This document shows positions 1 through 6,521 of a stretch of DNA of 41,324 nt, in pieces. The stretch lies in the IMG/VR virus record IMGVR_UViG_3300039308_000029, positions 1 through 41,324 of that record; one strand, written 5' to 3'. Source of the stretch: a virus. The position numbers and the translations under genes are program-made. Position 1 is the stretch's first letter. Every line of letters begins with the position of its first letter. A model generated the notes under the pieces. That model did not search any database. It saw only the letters and a program-made list of their open reading frames with translations, and had not been told where the DNA came from.

Positions 1-732
1 ATGAAGGACATCGCGGAATTTTCCGAGAACTTCGATACGTACATCACGCGACGGCGGACTAAGAATGCCGTCGCTCTGGTACGACAAGCAGCCTTCCTGG
101 ACAAAAGACTTACTGATCTGGAACTCAGTGCTAACTTCACGGCGTCGCTGCTCGACGCGTCCGAATCTGTTGCGGATGATCGGGGCAGTCTTTCTGTAGC
201 CCTGCCGCTCACGAATAGCTTCACAGACTTCATTGAGCGCTTGTCCGCCATTCAGTCTATGTATGAAGAGGTATGCAATCTTCTTCAGATCTCGCAAGTC
301 GACTCGCCGTTGCAAATCGTGAAAATCGAATCGGGAAGCCTGTGGGCGAGTGTAGCGGGAGACGAAAAGGTCCTTGAGATCATCGCTGGCTTCATTCGAT
401 CGTTCGCCGGCTTCATGTACCGCAACTTGACGACCGAAGGTAAGATTGCCGCCATTCCGCGCAAAGTAGAAAGCATTGATGCGCTCATCGGGCTAAGGGA
501 TAAACTGCGAGCAGCCGGACATGAAACTGGCGAAATTGATGCAAATCTTCAGAAGGCCGCAATCCAGATATCGAAAGATCTTACAACGCTCCTTGACTGC
601 CAGCCGTCTGTAACCGTCAACGCCGAGGTCATCTCCATCGATCAAGAACGGGCAGCGCATAAGATTCCGCTCGATCGTATTCCGCGGTTACAGAATTCGA
701 TCGATGAGAGAACTGACGAGAGCACCGAATGA
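1..732 (+). CDS. Hypothetical protein, 243 aa
   Basis: I do not recognise this protein. It is soluble and rich in alpha helix, with no signal peptide or membrane segment. A mixed central part (about residues 100-150) has the pattern VKIESGSLWASVAGDEKV followed by a hydrophobic helix. The C-terminus is polar. The window begins exactly on its ATG, so an upstream start or promoter cannot be judged. The stop codon overlaps the ATG of the next small gene (ATGA), which implies translational coupling. It lies outside the lysis genes at the end of the prophage opposite the integrase, where accessory genes are common. It could be a moron or a flanking chromosomal gene. Confidence 0.6.
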   Translation: MKDIAEFSENFDTYITRRRTKNAVALVRQAAFLDKRLTDLELSANFTASLLDASESVADDRGSLSVALPLTNSFTDFIERLSAIQSMYEEVCNLLQISQVDSPLQIVKIESGSLWASVAGDEKVLEIIAGFIRSFAGFMYRNLTTEGKIAAIPRKVESIDALIGLRDKLRAAGHETGEIDANLQKAAIQISKDLTTLLDCQPSVTVNAEVISIDQERAAHKIPLDRIPRLQNSIDERTDESTE

Positions 733-902
733 CATACAATCGGCCGATCTTCAACGCCCTCCCCGCCATCAAGTCCGCCACTGTCGAATACCTGCAAGCC
801 GACCAGGGAGACGATGAACGGCCCGTCGGCGATAAGCCGCATCCGGCGCGCGACGATCTGCTCCAGCAGGCAAAGATGCTGCTCGGGGTAAGTGGACTTT
901 AA
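729..902 (+). CDS. Small hypothetical protein, 57 aa, coupled to the preceding gene
   Basis: A 57-residue reading frame starts at the ATG that overlaps the previous stop (ATGA at 729-732) and ends with TAA at 900-902. The product begins MTYNRPIFNALPAIKSATVEY and is hydrophilic and acidic in the middle, with an amphipathic C-terminal helix (DDLLQQAKMLLG). The four-base overlap, the absence of a competing frame and the similar composition to the upstream gene are the only evidence that it is real. A two-gene unit at a prophage end could be a toxin-antitoxin or a protein-chaperone pair, but nothing in the sequence names the function. Confidence 0.4.
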   Translation: MTYNRPIFNALPAIKSATVEYLQADQGDDERPVGDKPHPARDDLLQQAKMLLGVSGL

Positions 903-1011
903 GATTGCGAGGTCAACGGCGAGGAAGCACGGGGACGAGCGCAAGCTCCTCGCGAAGTAGAGGAAGCTCCATCGCTGCTGCGACACGCCGGATTCTTCAT
1001 TCCATTGCTTC

Positions 1012-1260
1012 TTACTGTAAATAGCTCGTCGGCGGAACCCCTATATCCGACACGAGTGGCGGCATTTGCAGCTCCGCTCGAGCTGACGTTCCATTTTTGT
1101 ACATCGCTGCACCGAGAAGAATAAGTCGCTGCAGATCGCTCGCAGCAATGCTGTCCGACAGCAAGAAGAGGACGTGCGAGTAGATCTCGGCTACCAATTC
1201 AGTGTCCAACTCCGCAGTGTTGGTCTCCTTGACTCTCCTTAATATCTCGTCCTGATTCAT
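1012..1260 (-). CDS. Small helical protein, 82 aa, paralogue of the 1480-1743 product
   Basis: The frame can be opened further upstream, but the ATG at 1260 is preferred because GAGGAGG lies just before it. The product starts MNQDEILRRVKETNTAELD and is an all-helical acidic protein. Its first 57 residues align without gaps to the product of the divergent gene at 1480: both begin M-x2-x-x-IL, share a central LD, a Ser in the middle, and an R-x-hydrophobic-x3-GA motif near residue 50. The family is unknown to me. The 219 bp between the two starts should carry both promoters, but I see no convincing -35/-10 pair. A DNA-binding or regulator-subunit role is possible but unsupported. Confidence 0.5.
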   Translation of the reverse strand: MNQDEILRRVKETNTAELDTELVAEIYSHVLFLLSDSIAASDLQRLILLGAAMYKNGTSARAELQMPPLVSDIGVPPTSYLQ

Positions 1261-1479
1261 GGCCTCCTCGTCGTGTAACTGGCAGTAACGACAGGGAGAT
1301 ACGCGAACAGTTCCACTATCCGATTCGAACATGGCGACCGTCGTCGCATATAGCTGACGTTAATAGTCCTTCAACATCGCGACTTTGGACTGATGCAGAA
1401 ATGTTATCGGTGCCGTGGCAACGTGTCGTAGCGGTTCACTGTCGTATGTTACCAACAGCGCAATCACGAAGAGGACATA

Positions 1480-1743
1480 GTGGACGAGTATCAAATTCTG
1501 GCGCTGCTAATGCGCCTCGATTCGCGTAACCTCGACGCCGACCGGATTACTTCCTTATTTGTAGAAACATTAGCGAATGCATCTGAGCGTCTAACTGACG
1601 ACGAAATACGTCGCTTCCTAATGTGCGGTGCGTTCCTCTTTCGTAGCTCACGCCTTCGCTGCAGAGACCATGCGGATGATGCCAATGCTGCATCTGGCAG
1701 TCGTTTAATCGACGTATCCTTCGAAGAAATCATCCGTCATTAG
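1480..1743 (+). CDS. Small helical protein, 87 aa, paralogue of the 1012-1260 product
   Basis: The start is GTG at 1480, preceded by GAAGAGGA at good spacing. Residues 1-57 match the length and hydrophobic pattern of the minus-strand paralogue: IL near residue 6, LD near 18, and IRRFLMCGAFLF near 43-54 against LQRLILLGAAMY. The C-terminal 30 residues differ between the two, being polar and His/Asp-rich here. The zinc-ribbon gene follows 30 bp downstream on the same strand, so the two may be co-transcribed. I do not recognise the family. The paired, divergent arrangement argues that both are real genes despite their size. Confidence 0.5.
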   Translation: MDEYQILALLMRLDSRNLDADRITSLFVETLANASERLTDDEIRRFLMCGAFLFRSSRLRCRDHADDANAASGSRLIDVSFEEIIRH

Positions 1744-1773
1744 AACCAGTGCTCGCGACGGAAGAAAGGAAGC

Positions 1774-2031
1774 ATGATGGACGGGGAGGTAACACAATGC
1801 CGCAACAATGGCTGTGGACACGGATTCCTCGTGCTCCGCTTTGGCTGCTCCCTTGACGAGCCCTTATCAATGCAGGCAGAGATCACCTGCCCGTATTGCG
1901 GGGCAGTCGAACGCGCCCGACCTGGCTACATCTACATCTCCAAGCCGCTACCGTTCAACAACATGTCCGGTGCGGCGGAGAGTGTCGCAATTGTCCGCAA
2001 ACGTGTCCTCAGCTGGGGCTGGAAGCCGTAG
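1774..2031 (+). CDS. Zinc-ribbon miniprotein A, 85 aa
   Basis: The product has a treble pattern C-x4-C-(G/H) near residue 9 and CPYC near residue 39, followed by a conserved P-x-Y-I-Y-I-S segment. This is a four-cysteine zinc ribbon. Two further proteins in this window share the same layout: 31882-32133 and 32251-32454 (minus). AAGGAAGC precedes the tandem ATGs, and either 1774 or 1777 could be the start. The C-terminal tail of about 30 residues is basic and unique to this copy. Zinc ribbons of this size commonly bind nucleic acid or a protein partner, but the target is unknown. The gene ends next to a relict lysozyme tail. Confidence 0.6.
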   Translation: MMDGEVTQCRNNGCGHGFLVLRFGCSLDEPLSMQAEITCPYCGAVERARPGYIYISKPLPFNNMSGAAESVAIVRKRVLSWGWKP

Positions 2032-2125
2032 GCAAAGCGCGCCCTGCCTCGCGGCGCCTGACTAGTCCCTTCAGCCCCGCCGCCGCCGCGTACCCGCTTC
2101 ATGATCTCGACGGTGGCCGCGCACC
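2032..2125 (-). pseudogene. Relict 3' end of a second GH24 lysozyme gene
   Basis: On the minus strand this stretch encodes VEIMKRVRGGGG and then, after a one-base frameshift, LKGLVRRREAGRA. The intact lysozyme at 2862-3326 has VEIMKWVRGGGRVLKGLVRRREAERA in one frame, so this is the C-terminal part of a homologous lysozyme. It carries a frameshift, has lost its stop, and has no upstream portion. By eye the two copies match at roughly two thirds of positions over about 75 bases, so they are diverged homologues and not a recent duplication. It marks an old recombination junction at the end of the lysis genes. Confidence 0.7.
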
Positions 2126-2384
2126 CCTCTTTCCCCTCACAACCCTGGCCACACCCAACCACGGGTTCGTGGGCAACAGCGAGCGAGGCTTGAAAACAGC
2201 AAGCGCCGCTCCAATATGCGTGCAGACCTCAGGATTTGATAGCGGAGAGGATCTGTTCCGCGTAGAATCTCCCGGCCTCAATGCCCATACTCCGCACTGA
2301 CGGTCGATTTTCGAAGCGCCGCACCACGCGCAGGACTACATTGCCGGCCACGTCTCCGCCGCATCCCGCATCGCACCGCCGGAA

Positions 2385-2846
2385 ATGCAAACATTCTTTG
2401 AACGCGATTACATCGAAGTGAGCTTCGATGCGAAAAATAATTGGATCTATGCCAACTGGAAGGGTTACCAGTCTGACGCGTCGGTCGTTGAAGGGTGCGA
2501 GGCGATACTCGCAGCAATGTCTCACTTCAGCGCGACAAAAGTCCTAAACGACAACCGCCTTGTGCAAGGGATTTGGACCGGCGTTGCGGACTGGCTGGCC
2601 CGTGACTGGTTCCAAAGGATGAGGATTGCAGGCATGAAGAGATTTGCGTTGCTCTACAGCCCGTCCAGGCTGTCGCGCATCTCCGCCGATGCTGCCATGC
2701 TACCTGCCGACCCCGAATCGCGCCACGTGCGAGGATTCGACGATGAGCGGCTGGCCACCATCTGGCTTGCAATGACAGACATACCGGCAAATCCGCAGAT
2801 GGATACATCGCAAACGGCCCAGGGGTCGGAAGCAGATATCGGGTAG
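2385..2846 (+). CDS. STAS/SpoIIAA-like protein, 153 aa
   Basis: Residues 8-95 follow the pattern of the SpoIIAA-like/STAS-like family often found beside signalling genes: a first strand IEVSFDAKNNWIYANWKG, a helix VVEGCEAILAAM, then KVLNDNRLVQGIW, WLARDWFQRMRIAGMKRFALLYS and LSRISADAA. Such proteins are usually small cytoplasmic modules of unknown role. No conserved phosphorylatable serine can be assigned from the sequence. The last 40 residues are disordered and probably extra. No good ribosome-binding site precedes the ATG. The gene converges on the lysozyme gene, leaving a 15-bp gap. It is probably a lysogenic accessory gene or a flanking chromosomal gene. Confidence 0.6.
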   Translation: MQTFFERDYIEVSFDAKNNWIYANWKGYQSDASVVEGCEAILAAMSHFSATKVLNDNRLVQGIWTGVADWLARDWFQRMRIAGMKRFALLYSPSRLSRISADAAMLPADPESRHVRGFDDERLATIWLAMTDIPANPQMDTSQTAQGSEADIG

Positions 2847-2861
2847 CCCAGAAGTCTTTGC

Positions 2862-3326
2862 CTACCGCATCAATGCTCGCTCGGCTTCTCTACGTCGCAC
2901 TAGCCCCTTTAGCACCCGCCCCCCGCCCCTGACCCATTTCATGATTTCGACGCCCGCGGCATCCCAGTCGCCGGCGTTCACGCGCTTGCGCAACGTCGAC
3001 GACTTGAGCCGGCCGGTGCCGAGATTGAACGCGAAGTCGATCAGCGCGGCCAGGCGCTCCGGACTGTCGACGTGCGGGCAGAGCTTCAGGACGGCCGGCA
3101 GGTAGATGTACCTGACCATGTGCAGCAGCATGACCTCCGCCGTCTGCTTGCTGATCGGCGGGTCCTTGAGCGTCACTGGTCGGCCGTCGAGGTAGTAGGT
3201 GGCGCCGTATCCGATGCTGGGAACGCCGGCGGCGCACAGGTACGGATGCAGCACCAGTCCTTCGAAGCGCCGGCAGAGCGCCGCCGTCACCTGTACGGCT
3301 AGCGACAGGAACCTGGCCCTGGTCAT
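2862..3326 (-). CDS. Endolysin, GH24 (T4-type) lysozyme, 154 aa
   Basis: This is the phage muramidase that hydrolyses peptidoglycan at the end of infection. The GH24 signature is clear: FEG with the catalytic Glu22, then YLCAAGV and IGYGAT (residues 38-43), then IDFAFNLGTGRLKSSTLRKRVNAGD and the C-terminal RRREAERALM. The active-site spacing is E-8-C-5-S, so Cys31 stands where T4 lysozyme has Asp20, a known variant, and Ser37 replaces the usual Thr. The N-terminus is only weakly hydrophobic, so a signal-arrest-release anchor is doubtful and export probably depends on a holin. The ATG overlaps the previous stop (ATGA), linking it to the lysis cassette. Confidence 0.93.
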   Translation of the reverse strand: MTRARFLSLAVQVTAALCRRFEGLVLHPYLCAAGVPSIGYGATYYLDGRPVTLKDPPISKQTAEVMLLHMVRYIYLPAVLKLCPHVDSPERLAALIDFAFNLGTGRLKSSTLRKRVNAGDWDAAGVEIMKWVRGGGRVLKGLVRRREAERALMR

Positions 3327-3787
3327 TTCCCGCGCCGGAACAGCGTCCGGTCAGCCACGAAGATGCCAAGCGCGGCGCCGGCGAGCTCCCAGCCCGCGGC
3401 ATCCAGCACCCATTCCTTGCGGTAGTAGTGCAAGCTGATCAAGACCATGCACTCGGTGGCCAGCGCCGCGCGGACGGCCGAGTTCCAGGCGTCCACCCAC
3501 TTGAATCCGGTCGTCTTCCCAGTCAGCTCCACGCCGGTACCGAAGATCTCTGCATCGATCTTCGTCAGGTCAACCTCCCCCTGCACGCGGATCGTCTCCA
3601 CGCCGAGCTGGTGCTGGACCTGGATCGCCTCCAGGTTGCGCGCGTGCTGCTTATCGTCCTGCTCGGCCTGGAAGCGCATGCGCTCCATCTCGTGCTTGTG
3701 GTCCTGGTACGCGGTCCATGCCGAGCTGAGTTCGCCCCAGATCATGCGGAAAACGGAGCCGCTGAGGAAGGAAATTAGTGCGCTCAT
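3323..3787 (-). CDS. Lysis-cassette membrane protein, 154 aa
   Basis: The chosen start (MSALISFL) overlaps the stop of the upstream small gene (ATGA). The protein has a short hydrophobic N-terminal segment, a charged coiled-coil stretch (about residues 25-60, HKHEMERMRFQAEQDDKQ), a middle domain containing FKWVDAWNSAVRAA, and a C-terminal hydrophobic segment (about residues 110-145) ending in RTLFRRG. Proteins like this are common beside endolysins in prophages of Betaproteobacteria and have no settled function. The position between a candidate holin and the lysozyme suggests a holin, pinholin or spanin-related role. No Rz/Rz1 nested pair or lipobox is visible here. Confidence 0.7.
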   Translation of the reverse strand: MSALISFLSGSVFRMIWGELSSAWTAYQDHKHEMERMRFQAEQDDKQHARNLEAIQVQHQLGVETIRVQGEVDLTKIDAEIFGTGVELTGKTTGFKWVDAWNSAVRAALATECMVLISLHYYRKEWVLDAAGWELAGAALGIFVADRTLFRRGK

Positions 3788-3954
3788 TTGTGCCACCCAT
3801 TAGAAGAAAGGAACCAGAACGTCAGTGCCGCGAGGCCCATGGAACAGATGCCGCCGAGCGTCCACTTTCCGAGCGTGGCGAACTGTTTGTCGAGCCACTC
3901 GGAAATGGCTTCCTTGATCAGCGCCTTCTGCGCGTCGTTGTCGATATCGGGCAT
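3784..3954 (-). CDS. Candidate holin, 56 aa, one membrane segment
   Basis: The product starts MPDIDNDAQKALIKEAISEW, an amphipathic charged N-terminal helix. It then has one membrane segment (about residues 31-50, WTLGGICSMGLAALTFWFL) and a short polar tail. It is the first gene of the lysis cassette, and its TGA overlaps the ATG of the next gene. Size, topology and position fit a small class III-type holin or an accessory lysis protein. Only a weak ribosome-binding site (AAGAAAG) precedes the ATG. A terminator lies between this gene and the tail genes upstream, so the cassette must rely on readthrough, late antitermination or its own promoter. Confidence 0.6.
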   Translation of the reverse strand: MPDIDNDAQKALIKEAISEWLDKQFATLGKWTLGGICSMGLAALTFWFLSSNGWHK

Positions 3955-3983
3955 TCGAGGCTTTCTTGATGGTTCTAGAAATG

Positions 3984-4004
3984 AAAAAGCCCGCCGAAGC
4001 GGGC
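3984..4004 (-). terminator. Intrinsic terminator after the tail genes
   Basis: On the minus strand GCCCGC-TTCG-GCGGGC is followed by TTTTT, a stable hairpin with a tetraloop. It lies between the fibre-assembly gene and the lysis cassette. It would end tail-operon transcripts unless an antiterminated polymerase reads through. Confidence 0.8.
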
Positions 4005-4024
4005 CGAGTGCGGTGCAGCTGCTG

Positions 4025-4510
4025 CTACCAGGTGATCGCGTCTAGCGCCTCGATCGACGTCGCCGCGGCAATCTGGTCCTCCAGCGCCTGGCGCTTGCCA
4101 ATCGCGGCGCCGGAGATGACGGCGAACGCGTCGGCCTTCTGCAGAATCCGAGATGCCAGTTCCATTCGGTCCATCTGCCGCCCGGCGGCGATAGCGTCGA
4201 TCAGCGGTGTCGCAGCCGCAGGATCCGCCTGTAGCGTCCGTGCCTCGGCCTCCTGCTTCGGCCAGGAAAGCACTTCGGTCTCGGGATACGTCACGCGAAT
4301 GGAGTTAATCGCTGCATCACACGCGACATTGACGATATGTAGCCGTGCGGCCTTCGCAATGTCGAGTGTCGGCGTGGGCGCCGTCAGTGGCGTATTCCCC
4401 TGCGCCTGCCACCGCAGGAATCCTTGGTAGTCGGTGTTTCCTGGGTCGCGGGGGAATTCGCAGCCGTCGCTGAGTCGCCGCAGCACCGTTTCGTTGACGA
4501 TCACATACAT
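4025..4510 (-). CDS. Tail fibre assembly-like protein (DUF4376-like), 161 aa
   Basis: The N-terminal part contains YQGFLRWQAQGNTPLTAP, typical of small proteins encoded after tail fibres. The rest (AKAARLHIVNVACDAAINSI, then VLSWPKQEAEARTLQAD) matches the helical DUF4376-type domain of tail fibre assembly or fibre chaperone proteins. Such proteins help fold or attach the fibre encoded just upstream. A TTG start two codons earlier is possible, but the ATG at 4510 has GGAG at eight bases spacing. The gene is the last of the tail operon and is followed at once by a terminator. Confidence 0.75.
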   Translation of the reverse strand: MYVIVNETVLRRLSDGCEFPRDPGNTDYQGFLRWQAQGNTPLTAPTPTLDIAKAARLHIVNVACDAAINSIRVTYPETEVLSWPKQEAEARTLQADPAAATPLIDAIAAGRQMDRMELASRILQKADAFAVISGAAIGKRQALEDQIAAATSIEALDAITW

Positions 4511-4512
4511 GG

Positions 4513-5637
4513 TCAAAGCTCCGCGGAAAGAATCAGCAATCCGCTCGCGACCGAAGCCACAGCAGCCATGCCGGCAACGGCAGTGCTGCCGCTGATATAT
4601 GTCAGGGCCAACGTCGCGCCATCGACCTTTGCACTATTCATAGAAATAGACGCGGATGCCGACCCGGACGGAATAATGACCCCGCCCACCGCGGAATTGA
4701 ATTCAATTGACGGCGCAGCCCGCATCATGCCGCCGATGAACGGTAAATGCACAATTGCAAGCGATGGGGTGTACCACAGTCCGGCGCCGAGATATGCCGC
4801 GGACGTATTTATCGCGCGGCAGTACCTTAGACACGCCTGCTTTTCACCACCGTAAATTCCGCGGTAGGGCGACCAAGGGAGGACGGCCGAACCCGGACGC
4901 AAGTGAGGACAGGAAAGCGTGCCGGTTCCGAACTCAACGTTGAGATTCGTACCGCCGGCAACTGAAGCCGTGACGCCCGACGAACTATAGCTTCCGGCAC
5001 CGATCTTTCCCTGTGCTGTGCCAGTCCAACAGAGAACGTGTGTGCCGGTATGGAGCTGCTCGCCTTCGATCACCTGAATCAGTGAACCGGCGGTGATGTT
5101 CAACGTGGTCACGCCGCCCGAGTTAGAAAACGTGTACGTACATCCCGCTGCGCCAGCTTTCCAGCGGTCGTGACCGTATGCGCCGGCAGCCAGTGTCACC
5201 GTTCCAGACACGGCTCGCTTGTTCTCTCCGAAGTTCGAGTTGATCAGCACGTTGAACAGAACATCGGACGCACTCGAAAGTACCGCTGCAGACGCCGATG
5301 CCGACGCGGCAAAATCGCCTGCATCGACAGCTGCGTCTTCTGCCGCGTTCTTGGCGGCCTCAGCTGCGTTTCGGTGCGTCTGTGCTGTGTCCCGCGCCGC
5401 CTCGGCCCCGGTCTTCGCCTGGTTCGCGGTGGCTGCATAGTCGCTGGCGTCCGCCGCCTTCTGGGTCGAGGTGGTCGCCGCGGACGACGCAGTCGCCTGC
5501 TTAGCGGTCACATCCTCCTGCAGCGCATTCGCCTCGGTGACGAAGGTCGGGAGCGCCGCCAGGAAGGAATCGCCGCGTTCGGCAAAGTTGGCCGGGTCGT
5601 TCCGGCTGGGCGGAGTGGGAAGTGGTGTCATTGCCAT
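4513..5637 (-). CDS. Tail fibre / receptor-binding protein, 374 aa
   Basis: The start at 5637 (MAMTPLPTPPSRNDPANFAERGDSFLAALPTFVTEANALQ) matches the usual N-terminus of phage side-tail proteins. Residues 40-115 are alanine-rich heptad-like repeats (AATTSTQKAADASDYAATANQAK), a trimeric coiled coil. The C-terminal half is beta-rich with many Gly, Ser and Thr residues and probably binds the host surface. AGGG lies eight bases before the ATG, and TAATG links it to the upstream gene. At 374 residues it is short for a fibre, so the tip domain is probably compact. The specificity region has no recognisable fold by eye. Confidence 0.8.
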   Translation of the reverse strand: MAMTPLPTPPSRNDPANFAERGDSFLAALPTFVTEANALQEDVTAKQATASSAATTSTQKAADASDYAATANQAKTGAEAARDTAQTHRNAAEAAKNAAEDAAVDAGDFAASASASAAVLSSASDVLFNVLINSNFGENKRAVSGTVTLAAGAYGHDRWKAGAAGCTYTFSNSGGVTTLNITAGSLIQVIEGEQLHTGTHVLCWTGTAQGKIGAGSYSSSGVTASVAGGTNLNVEFGTGTLSCPHLRPGSAVLPWSPYRGIYGGEKQACLRYCRAINTSAAYLGAGLWYTPSLAIVHLPFIGGMMRAAPSIEFNSAVGGVIIPSGSASASISMNSAKVDGATLALTYISGSTAVAGMAAVASVASGLLILSAEL

Positions 5638-6521
5638 TATGTGAGCCCTTCGATTTCGAGGTTGCAGAGGGAGTGGTTCGAGTAGGCGATGTCGATCGAG
5701 AAGTCGCGGTAGAACCCGAAGACGGTCAACGGCTGGTACCCGGGTGCGTCGGTGCCGATCCAGACGCACGGCGTCGCGCGCAGGCTGGCCAGCAGCCGCT
5801 GCAGCTTGTTCAGCAAGGCGTTGCCCACCACCATCGACGCCCGCATGCGCTTGCTGTAGCGGCGCTTCACGAACGTGGTCGTGCCGGCCGCGCTGGTCTC
5901 CTTGCGACTGTAGTCGGTGATGCCGGCGCTAGCGCCGCGCTGTGTGCGTCCGATCTCGTACACGTTGCCGACGATCAGGATCCCGCATGCCGCCACCAGC
6001 CCTGAGATGGTCAGCGTCAGGTGCGCGTCGGCGTATGCCGGCAGCCCCTGCAGGACGACCTCGTCGAGCTGCTCGATCGGCTCGTAGAAGTACTGGTACC
6101 AGTCGCCCACGAAGGACCCATCGAGACTCTGCTCGTGGCTGTAGATGACCGGTCCGTCGGCGCCGTCCCGTGCTTCCACGGCAAGGTTCGAACCGGACAC
6201 CCCAAACAGCGCCAGGCTGTTCACGTATCCCGGCTTGAGGACCACCGTGAGCTCCCCGTCCGCTGCCGTCTGCGTGCTGATCTCCGCATCGAACATCGCC
6301 CACTGGTTCGTAGGGCCAATGCGCACCCAGTCGAGCAGAGACGCCGCCGGCGGCTTGTTCAGGTTCCCGGCCTGCAGGCTCTCATAGATGAAGTGGTCTG
6401 CGATCACTCGGGCCTGGGCAGCATAGGTGGTGCCGCTGTTCCAGACCTGGTGCTCGTCCTCCGGCACGCTGCTGCTGACCAGCTTCCCGGAGTCGATCAC
6501 CACCGGCCTGATTACCTTCAT
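5637..6521 (-). CDS. Distal tail protein, 294 aa
   Basis: It lies directly after the tape measure gene, overlapping its stop (ATGA), and before the fibre gene, the position of distal tail or baseplate-hub components. The sequence starts MKVIRPVVIDSGKLVSSSVPEDE, has a carbohydrate-module-like stretch (VWNSGTTYAAQARVIADHFIYES, about residues 27-50), and then beta-rich domains ending in FYRDFSIDIAYSNHSLCNLEIEG. Similar proteins follow the tape measure in several siphophage-type prophages of Proteobacteria, where they are annotated only as phage tail proteins. I infer that it links the tail tip to the fibre. No peptidase or lysin motif is visible. Confidence 0.7.
   Translation of the reverse strand: MKVIRPVVIDSGKLVSSSVPEDEHQVWNSGTTYAAQARVIADHFIYESLQAGNLNKPPAASLLDWVRIGPTNQWAMFDAEISTQTAADGELTVVLKPGYVNSLALFGVSGSNLAVEARDGADGPVIYSHEQSLDGSFVGDWYQYFYEPIEQLDEVVLQGLPAYADAHLTLTISGLVAACGILIVGNVYEIGRTQRGASAGITDYSRKETSAAGTTTFVKRRYSKRMRASMVVGNALLNKLQRLLASLRATPCVWIGTDAPGYQPLTVFGFYRDFSIDIAYSNHSLCNLEIEGLT

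Noticed and set aside
642-986. A 114-codon minus-strand frame over the end of the first gene
   Set aside because: The coupled plus-strand frame starting at 729 explains the region better and this frame has no ribosome-binding site.
2229-2525. Minus-strand frames across the 2126-2384 gap
   Set aside because: They overlap the STAS-like gene antisense and contain no motif. I see no gene in the gap.
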